This document shows positions 16,466 through 24,779 of a DNA stretch of 64,000 nucleotides, piece after piece. The stretch's first letter is position 1; every line of letters begins with the position of its first letter. The DNA is from Paenarthrobacter aurescens (GTDB taxonomy: Bacteria; Actinomycetota; Actinomycetes; Actinomycetales; Micrococcaceae). The notes under the pieces were generated by a model. The model saw only the letters and a list, made by a program, of their open reading frames with translations, was not told where the DNA came from and searched no databases. The stretch is from NCBI RefSeq assembly GCF_041549525.1, contig NZ_CP157456.1, forward strand, positions 3,782,001 to 3,846,000. The letters run 5' to 3'. Both the position numbers and the translations under genes were made by a program.

Positions 16466-19400
16466 GAGTTACCCTTCCCGAGCGCAGCGGACTCGGCGGC
16501 TTCGTGGGCAAGTTCCGGATGCTCGGCGGCATCTTCCTCCGCAAGCGGGGCGCCCTTACCTTCAAAGTGCTCGTCAATTTCGGCACCGAGACTGCGGAGG
16601 ACGTCCAGCGCCAACCCCACCACCACGATGTACACACCGATGTCGAAAATGGTGGACGTGACAAACTTGACGTCGCCAAAGACGGGCAGCCAGAACTCGA
16701 TGATCGCGCTTTGGAATACCTGACCGCCAAGGAAGAGCGGAACCACTCCTGACGCCGCCGCCGTTGCAAGCCCGGTCCCCAGCAGCGTGCCCGCACTGAT
16801 GGTGGCTGCCTCGCTCAACTCGAAGCGGCCTCCGGCAAGATAGCGAATGGTAAGGGCCAGGCCGGCAGTGAGGCCTCCTGCGAATCCCCCACCTGGCAGG
16901 TTATGGCCGGCCAGGAGGAGGTAGATGGAGAAGACGATCATCGAGTGGAAGATCAGCCTGGTCACCACTTCGAAAATGATGGAGCGGCGCTCGGGCGCGA
17001 GTGTTCGTCCGGCCACCAGCCACGCGTCACGGGTGACGTCAGTGAACTTTTTGGCAACAGCCAGCGTGGCGCCGTCGTGCGAATCGCGGTCGACGCCGGT
17101 GCGGCGCCCCACGCTGCCTTCCGGCACAGCCTCCGAAGTCTTGATGCGATCGCCGCGGCTGCGGACGAATATCAAGCTGGCGACACCCGTGGCCGCAATG
17201 GCCAGCACGGAAATCTCGCCAAAGGTATCCCAGGCGCGGATATCCACGAGGGTCACGTTGACCACGTTCAGACCACCGCCGCCTTCATAGGCCAAGCGGG
17301 GGAAATCAAGGGAAATGGGAGTGGCTACGCGTGCGCCCATGGCGTAGATCGCCACAAAGATCATGGTGATACCGAACGCCGCCCCGATGATCACCCGGAT
17401 CACCCTGAGCCGACCTCCGGTCCTGTCCCTGAGCTCTGCGGGCAGACTGCGCATGGCCAGCACAAACGCCACCAGCACAATGGTTTCCACCAGCATCTGG
17501 GTGAGGGCAAGATCCGGCGCACCCTGCAGAGCGAACATCAGGGCAATGCCATAGCCGGTGACGGACACCATCAGAACGGCGAGGAAACGCTTGTTGGCAC
17601 GGACTGCGGCCAAGGCACCCACCACGATTCCGGCTCCAGCCACCAACTGCAACGGGGAGTTCGGGTCAATGACGTAGATACCGTCCGGCAGTGGCTTGTT
17701 GGCCATGATCAAGGCGGTCGCCGGCACAGCGAACGCGACCGTCAGAATGACTGCCAGGTAGAAGTACAGCGAACCACGCTGGGTGCGGCCCGTGACCCAA
17801 ACCGCTACATCGTCCAAGGCGCCGATGGTGTTCTGGTAGGCGCGGTCGCCGTCCACCCAGTCAGGGACCAAGCTTTGGGCCCGGGAGACGAGGTTGCGTC
17901 CATAGAACATCGCAGCGCCGGCCGCAAAAGTTATTGCTGTCAGCCCCAGCGCAGGGGTGATGCCGTGCCACAAAGCCAGGTGTCCGGCGTCGACGGCGTC
18001 CGGGCCGTCAGCGAACAGCGCCGCGTAAGGCTGGATCCAGGTGTCGACGGGAACCGGCCATACGCCGTAGGCGATGGTCAGCAGGCTCAGGATGGCCGGG
18101 GCGGCAAGGAAGGCAGGCTTGATGGGTTTGAAAGGTGTGGGTTCCACGCCCGGCTTCACGGCAAACGCGCCCCACATGAAGCGAGCGCTGTAGGCGAAAG
18201 TGAGGATGGAACCGATGACAAGCCCGATCAGGATCCAGATGCCCCAGGCCGGAGCGTGATCGCCGGTGCCGTAGTGGACAAAAGCTTCGAAGACCGACTC
18301 CTTGGCCACAAATCCTGCCAGTGGCGGCACGCCTGCCATGGACGCTGCGGCAATACCGGCCACCACTCCGAGGGCCCGGGATGAACGGAAGACTCCGGAC
18401 AGCTTGCGGATGTCGCGTGTACCGGATTGGTGGTCGATGATCCCCACCACCAGGAACAGTGCCGCCTTGAACAAGCCGTGGGCGAGCAGCAGGCCCAGCC
18501 CGGCCAAGGCAGCGTCCGGCTTACCCAGCCCCACCACCATGGTGAGGAAACCGAGTTGGCTGACGGTGCCATAAGCGAGGATGAGCTTGATGTCGGTTTG
18601 GCGAAGCGCCCGGTAGCCACCAACCAGCATGGTGGCCAGGCCCAGCCCGAGAACCACCGGCAGCCAGAATTCGGACGTCGAAAAACCCGGAGCCAGGCGC
18701 GCAACGATGTAGATGCCGGCCTTTACCATCGCCGCTGCATGCAAGTAAGCGCTGACGGGCGTGGGAGCGGCCATGGCGCCCGGGAGCCAGAAGTGGAACG
18801 GAACAAGCGCCGACTTGGTCACCGCACCGGAAAGGACAAGTACGACGGCGGCGGCCACCGCGCCTTGCATAGGTCCGCTCATGAGCGTCCCGGCTTGATC
18901 CAGGATTGCCGAAATCCGGTACGTTCCTGCAGCCTGACCCAGGATGATGAGGCCTACGAGCATGGCCAAACCACCAGCGGTGGTGACCATGAGCGCTTGG
19001 AGCGCCGAACGGCGGGCAGCCAACCGGGTGCGCGCATAGCCGATCAACAGATAGAACAGGATGGTGGTGAGCTCCCAGAAGATGAACAGCATCAGGAGGT
19101 CGTCGGAAGTCACCAAACCGAACATGGCTCCGGCAAAGGCCAGGAGTTGGGCTCCGAAACCGCCAAGGCCTGAGTCTTTGTTCTTGAAGTAACGGGCACA
19201 ATAAACCAGGACCAGGGACCCAACGCCAAGGATCAGAAGTGACATGATCCAAGCCAATGGATCCATCCGGAAGGCGAGTTCGAGCTTTAGGGTGGGGATC
19301 CAAGGGAGAGTTTCTTCTATGCCTCCACCGGAATATACGGCGTCATACTGAAGGACCAGCCATATGAAAGCGCCTGCGGGAACCGCGGCGAGGGCGTAGA

Positions 19401-19479
19401 ACGCGTTTCTTCCGAGTTTGCTGAAGATCAAGGGCGCCACAGTTGCCGCAACAAAGGTGATGGCGAGAACTGTGATCAC
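16462..19479 (-). CDS. mnhA: Na+/H+ antiporter subunit A fused with subunit B (MnhA-MnhB)
   Basis: A 1005-residue protein. Residues 1-500 are the NuoL-like core (e.g. KSALVPFHFWLPGAMAAPTPVSAY at about 220-245 with HAAAMVKAGIYIV). Residues 500-800 carry the further membrane region of MrpA, with GAPDLALTQMLVETIVLVAF. Residues from about 830 are an MrpB domain (RLIFHSMIVFSIYLLLAGHN, GGGFAGGLTAGLALT). No separate mnhB exists, so the operon mnhA(B)CDEFG is complete. It uses the membrane potential or proton gradient to expel Na+, supporting salt and alkali tolerance. First gene of the operon; the promoter is presumably within the 203-bp divergent gap to the MFS gene. Confidence 0.94.
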   Translation of the reverse strand: MITVLAITFVAATVAPLIFSKLGRNAFYALAAVPAGAFIWLVLQYDAVYSGGGIEETLPWIPTLKLELAFRMDPLAWIMSLLILGVGSLVLVYCARYFKNKDSGLGGFGAQLLAFAGAMFGLVTSDDLLMLFIFWELTTILFYLLIGYARTRLAARRSALQALMVTTAGGLAMLVGLIILGQAAGTYRISAILDQAGTLMSGPMQGAVAAAVVLVLSGAVTKSALVPFHFWLPGAMAAPTPVSAYLHAAAMVKAGIYIVARLAPGFSTSEFWLPVVLGLGLATMLVGGYRALRQTDIKLILAYGTVSQLGFLTMVVGLGKPDAALAGLGLLLAHGLFKAALFLVVGIIDHQSGTRDIRKLSGVFRSSRALGVVAGIAAASMAGVPPLAGFVAKESVFEAFVHYGTGDHAPAWGIWILIGLVIGSILTFAYSARFMWGAFAVKPGVEPTPFKPIKPAFLAAPAILSLLTIAYGVWPVPVDTWIQPYAALFADGPDAVDAGHLALWHGITPALGLTAITFAAGAAMFYGRNLVSRAQSLVPDWVDGDRAYQNTIGALDDVAVWVTGRTQRGSLYFYLAVILTVAFAVPATALIMANKPLPDGIYVIDPNSPLQLVAGAGIVVGALAAVRANKRFLAVLMVSVTGYGIALMFALQGAPDLALTQMLVETIVLVAFVLAMRSLPAELRDRTGGRLRVIRVIIGAAFGITMIFVAIYAMGARVATPISLDFPRLAYEGGGGLNVVNVTLVDIRAWDTFGEISVLAIAATGVASLIFVRSRGDRIKTSEAVPEGSVGRRTGVDRDSHDGATLAVAKKFTDVTRDAWLVAGRTLAPERRSIIFEVVTRLIFHSMIVFSIYLLLAGHNLPGGGFAGGLTAGLALTIRYLAGGRFELSEAATISAGTLLGTGLATAAASGVVPLFLGGQVFQSAIIEFWLPVFGDVKFVTSTIFDIGVYIVVVGLALDVLRSLGAEIDEHFEGKGAPLAEEDAAEHPELAHEAAESAALGKGNS

Positions 19480-19682
19480 TGTTTATCTCCGCAAAGTCAG
19501 GAACATGTTGTCAAAAGTTGGAGCAGGCGGTCATACGTTGGGTTCGGTTTACCTAGTTTATCAATGGGTTCGGACAGTTTTAGGCATGGGAACCCGAGTG
19601 CGCGCACGGCTTAAAGCCACGTTGTCCACATACGGGGCTGTCATGTGCCCACCGATATCCGCGCCGCTATAGCATTCAAGTT

Positions 19683-21086
19683 ATGAACGCGGCCGCAGTT
19701 CCCGAAGCCTCCCACCCGACGTCCGAGCTTGCCTCAGGACCCGTTGCCTCCAAGAAGGCGCAGATACTGGCTTGGGCTTCCTGGGACTGGGGCTCGGCTG
19801 CCTTCCAAGCGGTGATGACCACCTTCGTTTTCACCGTCTATTTGACGTCCAACGCCTTCGGTGGAGAGGACGCCGCCTCGGCAGCCCTCGGGGCCGCTTT
19901 GGCCATTGCAGGTCTCGCCATTGCCTTGCTTGCCCCGGTCACCGGCCAGCGGTCAGACGCCGGAGGGCGCCGCAAGCTGTGGCTTGGCGTCAACACCGCT
20001 GCCACCGCTGTCCTCACCGCTCTATGCTTCTTTGTTTTCCCGCAACCTGAGTTTCTGCTCCTCGGAGTTTGCCTGATCGCCCTGGGCAACATCTTCTTCG
20101 AATTCGCCGGCGTGAACTACAACGCCATGCTCGCCCAGATCTCCACCCCCAAAAACATCGGCAGGGTCAGCGGCTTCGGATGGGCCATGGGGTACCTCGG
20201 AGGAATCGTGGCGCTTCTCCTGGTCCTGCAATTATTTGTTCAGCCCTCCTTTGACTGGTTCGGGTCGTCCACGCAGGACTCGCTGAATATCCGGCTCGTT
20301 GCCGTTTTCTCAGCACTATGGTTCTTCATCTTCGCCCTACCCGTCATGTTCGCCGTGCCGGAAGTGTCCGTGAAAAAAGACACCGCATCCTTGGGTTTTG
20401 CAGCCTCCTACAGGTTGCTGTTCCGCCGCATCAGGGCGATCTACAAAACCAGCCCCCACACCATCTACTTCCTGCTGTCCAGCGCTATCTTCCGCGACGG
20501 CCTGGCGGCCGTGTTTACCTTCGGCGGTGTCATCGCCGCCGGCACCTTCGGCTTCGAACTCAAGGACGTCATCTTCTTTGCGATCTTCGGCAACGTAGTA
20601 GCGGCCGTGGGGGCCATCATCGGCGGCTTCCTCGACGACAGAATCGGGCCCAAAGCCGTCATCATCATTTCCTTGATAGGCCTTTTGATCGCAGGCACCG
20701 CAATCCTGGTCCTCGGTAACGGTGACTACGTCATATTCGGAAATGCCTGGCCCGGAACCTCAACCTTCTGGGTCTTCGGCCTGTTGCTCTGCTTGTTCGT
20801 TGGACCAGCACAGTCCTCCTCCCGGGCCTATCTGGCAAGGCTTGCCCCCGCCGGGGAATCCGGTGAACTCTTCGGGCTCTACGCAACCACGGGCCGGGCA
20901 GTCAGCTTCCTCGCACCCACGCTTTTCACTTTGTGCATCACCATCGCCTCGCCATTGGTTGCAGAAGGTGAAGCTCAACGATGGGGCATCCTGGGAATCA
21001 TGGTGGTGCTCCTTGCAGGCCTCCTGGTGATACTTCCCGTAAAACCACCGGCCAAGGTGGAAATAGCCGTGGTCCCGCAGCGTTAA
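19683..21086 (+). CDS. MFS transporter of the UMF1/Atg22-like family
   Basis: A 467-residue protein with about 12 hydrophobic segments. Typical of the Atg22-like branch are ASWDWGSAAFQAVMTTFVF near residue 35, NIGRVSGFGWAMGYLGGI near 160 and GPAQSSSRAYLARLAP near 375. Fungal Atg22 exports vacuolar amino acids; bacterial substrates are unknown. There is no Shine-Dalgarno sequence, and TAGCAT lies seven bases before the ATG, suggesting a leaderless transcript. Confidence 0.88.
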   Translation: MNAAAVPEASHPTSELASGPVASKKAQILAWASWDWGSAAFQAVMTTFVFTVYLTSNAFGGEDAASAALGAALAIAGLAIALLAPVTGQRSDAGGRRKLWLGVNTAATAVLTALCFFVFPQPEFLLLGVCLIALGNIFFEFAGVNYNAMLAQISTPKNIGRVSGFGWAMGYLGGIVALLLVLQLFVQPSFDWFGSSTQDSLNIRLVAVFSALWFFIFALPVMFAVPEVSVKKDTASLGFAASYRLLFRRIRAIYKTSPHTIYFLLSSAIFRDGLAAVFTFGGVIAAGTFGFELKDVIFFAIFGNVVAAVGAIIGGFLDDRIGPKAVIIISLIGLLIAGTAILVLGNGDYVIFGNAWPGTSTFWVFGLLLCLFVGPAQSSSRAYLARLAPAGESGELFGLYATTGRAVSFLAPTLFTLCITIASPLVAEGEAQRWGILGIMVVLLAGLLVILPVKPPAKVEIAVVPQR

Positions 21087-21150
21087 CTACATAGGACTGG
21101 TTGAGCATGAACGCCATACCGGACCTGAACAACAGAGTTAGGGTGGAGCT

Positions 21151-21633
21151 ATGAACGTGGATGAGACTGAACTCCCGGGCCTCGGGATCCGCAAGGATTT
21201 CGTCACGGCCTCGGGCCGTCGCATCGGTGTGGTGGAACTTCGTGAGGGCGAGACGGAACTTTTTGTCTCCACCTGGGACGATCCCGACACCTGCCAGGCC
21301 TCCATCCCGTTGACAGCCGATGAAGCATCCACATTGGGGAACCTCCTCGGCGGCCAACACATTGCCATGCGCCTGGCCGAGGAACACCGTGAGATCCCGG
21401 GCATCGTCACCCGCCAGTTCTCCATCACCCCTGAATCACCCTTTGTGAACCAACCCATGGGTAAGGCGCAGATCCGAACCCGCAGCGGCGTGTCCATCGT
21501 GGCGATCATGCGCGAAGGTGAGGTGGTTCCGTCGCCGGCACCCGACGTCGTACTTCACACCGGTGATTTGCTCGTAGCGGTCGGCACACAGGAAGGTCTT
21601 GACTCGGCAGCCGACATCCTCCGCAACGGCTGA
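21151..21633 (+). CDS. KhtT-like regulatory subunit of a K+/H+ antiporter (RCK_C/TrkA-C domain)
   Basis: A 160-residue soluble protein. The N-terminal half (DETELPGLGIRKDFVTASGR) is typical of KhtT, and residues 85-158 form a TrkA-C/RCK_C domain (MGKAQIRTRSGVSIVAIMREG, then LHTGDLLVAVGT). In Bacillus, KhtT gates KhtU in response to ligands such as c-di-AMP. The gene ends five bases before the transporter gene, GGTGGAGCT precedes the ATG, and the two are clearly a unit. Confidence 0.9.
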   Translation: MNVDETELPGLGIRKDFVTASGRRIGVVELREGETELFVSTWDDPDTCQASIPLTADEASTLGNLLGGQHIAMRLAEEHREIPGIVTRQFSITPESPFVNQPMGKAQIRTRSGVSIVAIMREGEVVPSPAPDVVLHTGDLLVAVGTQEGLDSAADILRNG

Positions 21634-21638
21634 CCGGA

Positions 21639-22838
21639 ATGGATCCGCTCGCATTAGCCCTCGTTGAACTGGGGGCCGTCGTCTTCTGCCTCGGTCTCCT
21701 CGCTCGATTAGCGGGCCGAATAGGCATGTCCCCCATCCCTCTCTACTTGGTGGGGGGTTTGGCCTTCGGAGCCGGCGGGTTCGTCAAGCTCGATGGCATG
21801 CACGAGTTCGCCCATCTCTCAGGAGAGATCGGTGTGATCCTCCTGTTGTTGATGCTCGGACTGGAATATACGGCCTCAGAGCTCGTCACCGGCCTGCGCC
21901 GATCCTGGCAGGCCGGCGTCATGGATTTCGTCCTCAACTTCCTCCCGGGTGCCGGTTTAGCCGTGCTCCTGGGCTGGGGGCTTGTGGGCGCAATAGTGAT
22001 GGGCGGCGTCACCTACATTTCGTCATCCGGCATCGCCGCCAAAGTGATCACCGACCTCGGCCGGATCGGTAACCGCGAAACTCCCGTGGTCCTTTCCATC
22101 CTGGTCTTCGAAGACCTCGCAATGGCCATCTACCTTCCCATCCTCACGGCCATCCTTGCCGGCGTGGGTTTCCTGGGCGGACTGCAGACTGTGGGAATTG
22201 CACTGGCCGTGGTCACTGTGGTGCTGGTCATCGCGCTCAAGCACGGGCACAGGGTCTCCCAAGCAGTCCATAGTGAGAACTCGGAAGTTTTCCTCCTCAA
22301 TGTGCTCGGCCTGGCACTTCTGGTGGCCGGCATAGCGTCTGCCCTGCAGGTATCCGCCGCAGTGGGTGCGTTCATGCTGGGAATCGCCATCTCCGGGGCA
22401 ACGGCCCACAACGCCACCAGGATCCTCGAGCCCTTGCGGGATCTCTTTGCTGCCATCTTCTTCGTGGCGTTCGGGCTCAACACGGACCCAACGTCCATTC
22501 CGCCCGTCCTCGGTTGGGCGCTGGTGCTGGCCGTCATCACCGCAGCAACCAAAATGCTCACCGGAATTTGGGCCGCCAAGCGTGCAGGTATCGCTGTGCC
22601 GGGCCGCTTCCGCGCAGGAGCGGCCTTGATCGCCCGTGGTGAATTCTCCATAGTCATTGCGGGGCTGGCCGTTGCTTCGGGCGCAGTGCCCGACGAACTC
22701 GCGGCACTCGCTACCGCCTACGTGCTCATCATGGCTATCCTGGGTCCGCTTGCGGCCCGCTTTGTGGAGCCGGTGGTCAAGGCCATCCGAAAGGCGCCGG
22801 GATCCCCACCGCGCACCCAAGAGCGTGCACCCGCGTAG
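21639..22838 (+). CDS. KhtU-like cation/proton antiporter (CPA2 family)
   Basis: A 399-residue membrane protein with about 12 hydrophobic segments. The family stretch VILLLLMLGLEYTASEL is at about residues 67-83, SSSGIAAKVITDLGRIGNRETPV at 128-150 and GAFMLGIAISG near 245. It lacks the C-terminal TrkA-N/C domains found in KefC, consistent with regulation by the separate KhtT-like protein encoded just upstream. Expected role: K+ (or Na+/NH4+) efflux in exchange for protons. Confidence 0.9.
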   Translation: MDPLALALVELGAVVFCLGLLARLAGRIGMSPIPLYLVGGLAFGAGGFVKLDGMHEFAHLSGEIGVILLLLMLGLEYTASELVTGLRRSWQAGVMDFVLNFLPGAGLAVLLGWGLVGAIVMGGVTYISSSGIAAKVITDLGRIGNRETPVVLSILVFEDLAMAIYLPILTAILAGVGFLGGLQTVGIALAVVTVVLVIALKHGHRVSQAVHSENSEVFLLNVLGLALLVAGIASALQVSAAVGAFMLGIAISGATAHNATRILEPLRDLFAAIFFVAFGLNTDPTSIPPVLGWALVLAVITAATKMLTGIWAAKRAGIAVPGRFRAGAALIARGEFSIVIAGLAVASGAVPDELAALATAYVLIMAILGPLAARFVEPVVKAIRKAPGSPPRTQERAPA

Positions 22839-22843
22839 CAAAC

Positions 22844-22915
22844 ACGATCCGGGCCAATCGAGGGCGGGATCTCAGCCCTAGGACACCCCCAAAGCGCCGA
22901 GAGCTAACCCCTCGA
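22844..22915. repeat. REP-like dispersed repeat, copy A
   Basis: The core GGGCGGGATCTCAGCCCTA is followed by GACACCCCCAAAGCGCCGAGAG and CTAACCCCTCG; the outer parts CGAGGG and CCCTCG can pair. It is shared with copies B (23911-23984) and C (24017-24078). This copy supplies the last codons and stop of the minus-strand gene that ends at 22904. Confidence 0.85.
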
Positions 22916-23845
22916 TGCCCACCCACCACGGATAAGGGCTTCCTTGATGCGGCGGACAACTCCGTCGTAGCCTCGCTCCCGGACCTGCTCCGCCGTGATG
23001 ACGATGGAGATCCAGCCGTTCGCCGCGAGCAGAGCCTCCCGTCGTATGTCGGATTCTTTCTGCGCTGCGCTGAGGTGATGGCCGCCGTCGTAATTGATCA
23101 CGACTTTGAACGCCGGGAAGGCGAGGTCGGGCCACACCAGCTCGCGGCCGGATAAGTCGCACACCACGTAGCTCAGGATTGGCTCGGGCAGGAGAGCCCG
23201 GCCCATCGCGAGACGCACCTTGGTCTCAGGTACCGAATCTGCCCCTACCCGGGCCAGTTCCAATGCTTCGCGTGCCTTCCGAATACCTCGTGTGCCCACA
23301 TGCCTTTCAACTTGGCTCCTCAAATCCTCCAGCGAGCAGAGGGGAATCCGGTTGTGTCCGAAGCTCCTGGTCTGGCTACAGATGAAATGGTCGGCTGCGG
23401 CGACCAAATCCTCGAACGGCAGCACTGCAGCAAGATCGAGCCAAGTCCGCGCGGCGCTGGTGACTGGAATGCCGTTAACGGAGCCGATGTCAGCCGATGT
23501 CAGGATCATCCGGTGCCCGCGGACTCCCCGGCGCTGGGGTCGAAACGTTCCGTCCGTACGGGTCAGATGTACTAAAAAATCCTGTTGCGCGTCCCGAGGC
23601 AAGGGACATCCCCATAGCATCGCGGCTGTTTCACGGCAGCAAACAGTTCCTTCGCTCACCTGCGCGAGGAGCCGGGCCGTGTGCGCAGGGTCCTGTTCGC
23701 GGCCCCACGGTACCCGGATCCCTCTGCTGGCAACGTGAAGGTCGCTGTTCCATGCCCTGTGGTCGGGCAGACCTGCGGCTCGTTGCTCTGCAAGCGAGAA
23801 CGAACGGCCCTGGAGCTCGATCGGAAGCGGTGAAGGAATCCTCAT
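22904..23845 (-). CDS. AbiEi-like/DUF559-type hypothetical protein with nuclease-like C-terminus
   Basis: A 313-residue protein of a family very common in actinobacteria, of unknown function. The N-terminus (residues 1-60) resembles the winged-helix start of AbiEi-type proteins (SFSLAEQRAAGLPDHRAW). The C-terminal region has a PD-(D/E)XK-like, Vsr-like pattern: PETKVR, then ELVWPDLAFPAFKVVINYDGGHH and a later KESDIRREALLAANGW. I start it at ATG 23845 because the family usually begins here; a GTG at 23890 is also in frame and neither has a clear ribosome site. The final four codons and TAG stop are inside REP copy A, and copies B and C lie beyond its 5' end. No partner antitoxin is adjacent. 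Confidence 0.7.
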   Translation of the reverse strand: MRIPSPLPIELQGRSFSLAEQRAAGLPDHRAWNSDLHVASRGIRVPWGREQDPAHTARLLAQVSEGTVCCRETAAMLWGCPLPRDAQQDFLVHLTRTDGTFRPQRRGVRGHRMILTSADIGSVNGIPVTSAARTWLDLAAVLPFEDLVAAADHFICSQTRSFGHNRIPLCSLEDLRSQVERHVGTRGIRKAREALELARVGADSVPETKVRLAMGRALLPEPILSYVVCDLSGRELVWPDLAFPAFKVVINYDGGHHLSAAQKESDIRREALLAANGWISIVITAEQVRERGYDGVVRRIKEALIRGGWASRG

Positions 23846-23910
23846 CAGCCATTGTTGGCATGGATGGGGACGCCCCCAGAGGTTACCCACAGTGTGGAGG
23901 AGTAGTGGGG

Positions 23911-23984
23911 ACGATTCGGGCCAATCGAGGGGCGGGATCTCAGCCCTAAGACACCCCCAAAGCCCCGAGAACTAACACCTCGGC
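23911..23984. repeat. REP-like dispersed repeat, copy B
   Basis: Shares with copy A the segment from CGATNCGGGCCAATCGAGG through CTAACNCCTCG, including about ten bases before the core that copy C lacks. Same orientation as A and C. Confidence 0.85.
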
Positions 23985-24016
23985 AACAAGCACACAGGTG
24001 AGTTACGGCAGACTCA

Positions 24017-24078
24017 AATCGAGGGGCGGGATCTCAGCCCTAAGACACCCCCGAAGCGCCGAGAGCTAACCCCTCGGC
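24017..24078. repeat. REP-like dispersed repeat, copy C
   Basis: AATCGAGGGGCGGGATCTCA through AGCTAACCCCTCGGCG. The ends CGAGGGG and CCCCTCG are exact inverted repeats and can close a large hairpin. It is placed 16 bp from the end of dcd and could act as its 3' end structure. Confidence 0.85.
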
Positions 24079-24094
24079 GCCACCGGGGAAGAGG

Positions 24095-24670
24095 CTAGAT
24101 GGACGTCCGGTGGAAATTCTGGTGGCTGCGGCTCGCGGTGGGTCCACGCTGGCCTTGGTAGCGGTTGCCGTATTCGCCCGAACCGTAGGGATGCTCCGCC
24201 GAGGACGTCAGGCGGAAGAAGCACAGCTGGCCGATCTTCATTCCGGGCCACAGCTTGATGGGCAACGTGGCCACGTTGGAAAGCTCCAGGGTCACGTGGC
24301 CCGAGAATCCGGGGTCAATGAAGCCGGCCGTAGAGTGAGTCAGCAGCCCGAGACGGCCCAAGGATGACTTCCCCTCAAGGCGTGCAGCGATGTCGTCTGC
24401 CAGGCTCACAGTCTCGTAGGTGGAGCCGAGCACGAATTCCCCGGGATGCAGAATGAACGGCTCGTCACCCTCAACTTCCACCAGACGGGTCAGCTCAGGC
24501 TGTTCCTCGGCGGGGTCAATGTGGGCGTATTTATGGTTGTCGAAGAGCCGGAAAAACCGGTCAATCCGCACGTCCACGGAAGACGGCTGAACCATCGCGG
24601 GGTCGTACGGTTCAAGAACAATCCGTTGGGAGTCTATTTCGGCACGAATATCGCGGTCAGAGATCAGCAC
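24095..24670 (-). CDS. dcd: dCTP deaminase, dUMP-forming type
   Basis: A 191-residue enzyme of pyrimidine deoxynucleotide synthesis. The active-site region [20 protein letters not shown] (about residues 108-127) followed by [13 protein letters not shown] is that of the mycobacterial/archaeal bifunctional dCTP deaminase-dUTPase, which converts dCTP directly to dUMP; monofunctional E. coli Dcd has TAHRIDPGW instead. The start is set at GTG 24670, giving the universal VLISDRDI opening and the usual length; an ATG at 24700 would add ten residues. A TATAGT box at 24715-24720 (minus strand) is a likely -10 element. The frame continues open far upstream but into the divergent CAP-protein gene. Confidence 0.9.
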
Positions 24671-24779
24671 AGCATCAAAAATACCCCATGCATTGTCCAT
24701 GCCGCCCCATGGGACTATAGTTCCCGGACATGTAGAACCGCGCCCGTACTTGGGGGCAACGAGCATTCGCGGGGTAATT

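Noticed and set aside
16903..18384. Plus-strand frame of 493 codons
   Set aside because: Shadow of mnhA; composition rich in His, Gly and Gln without any domain.
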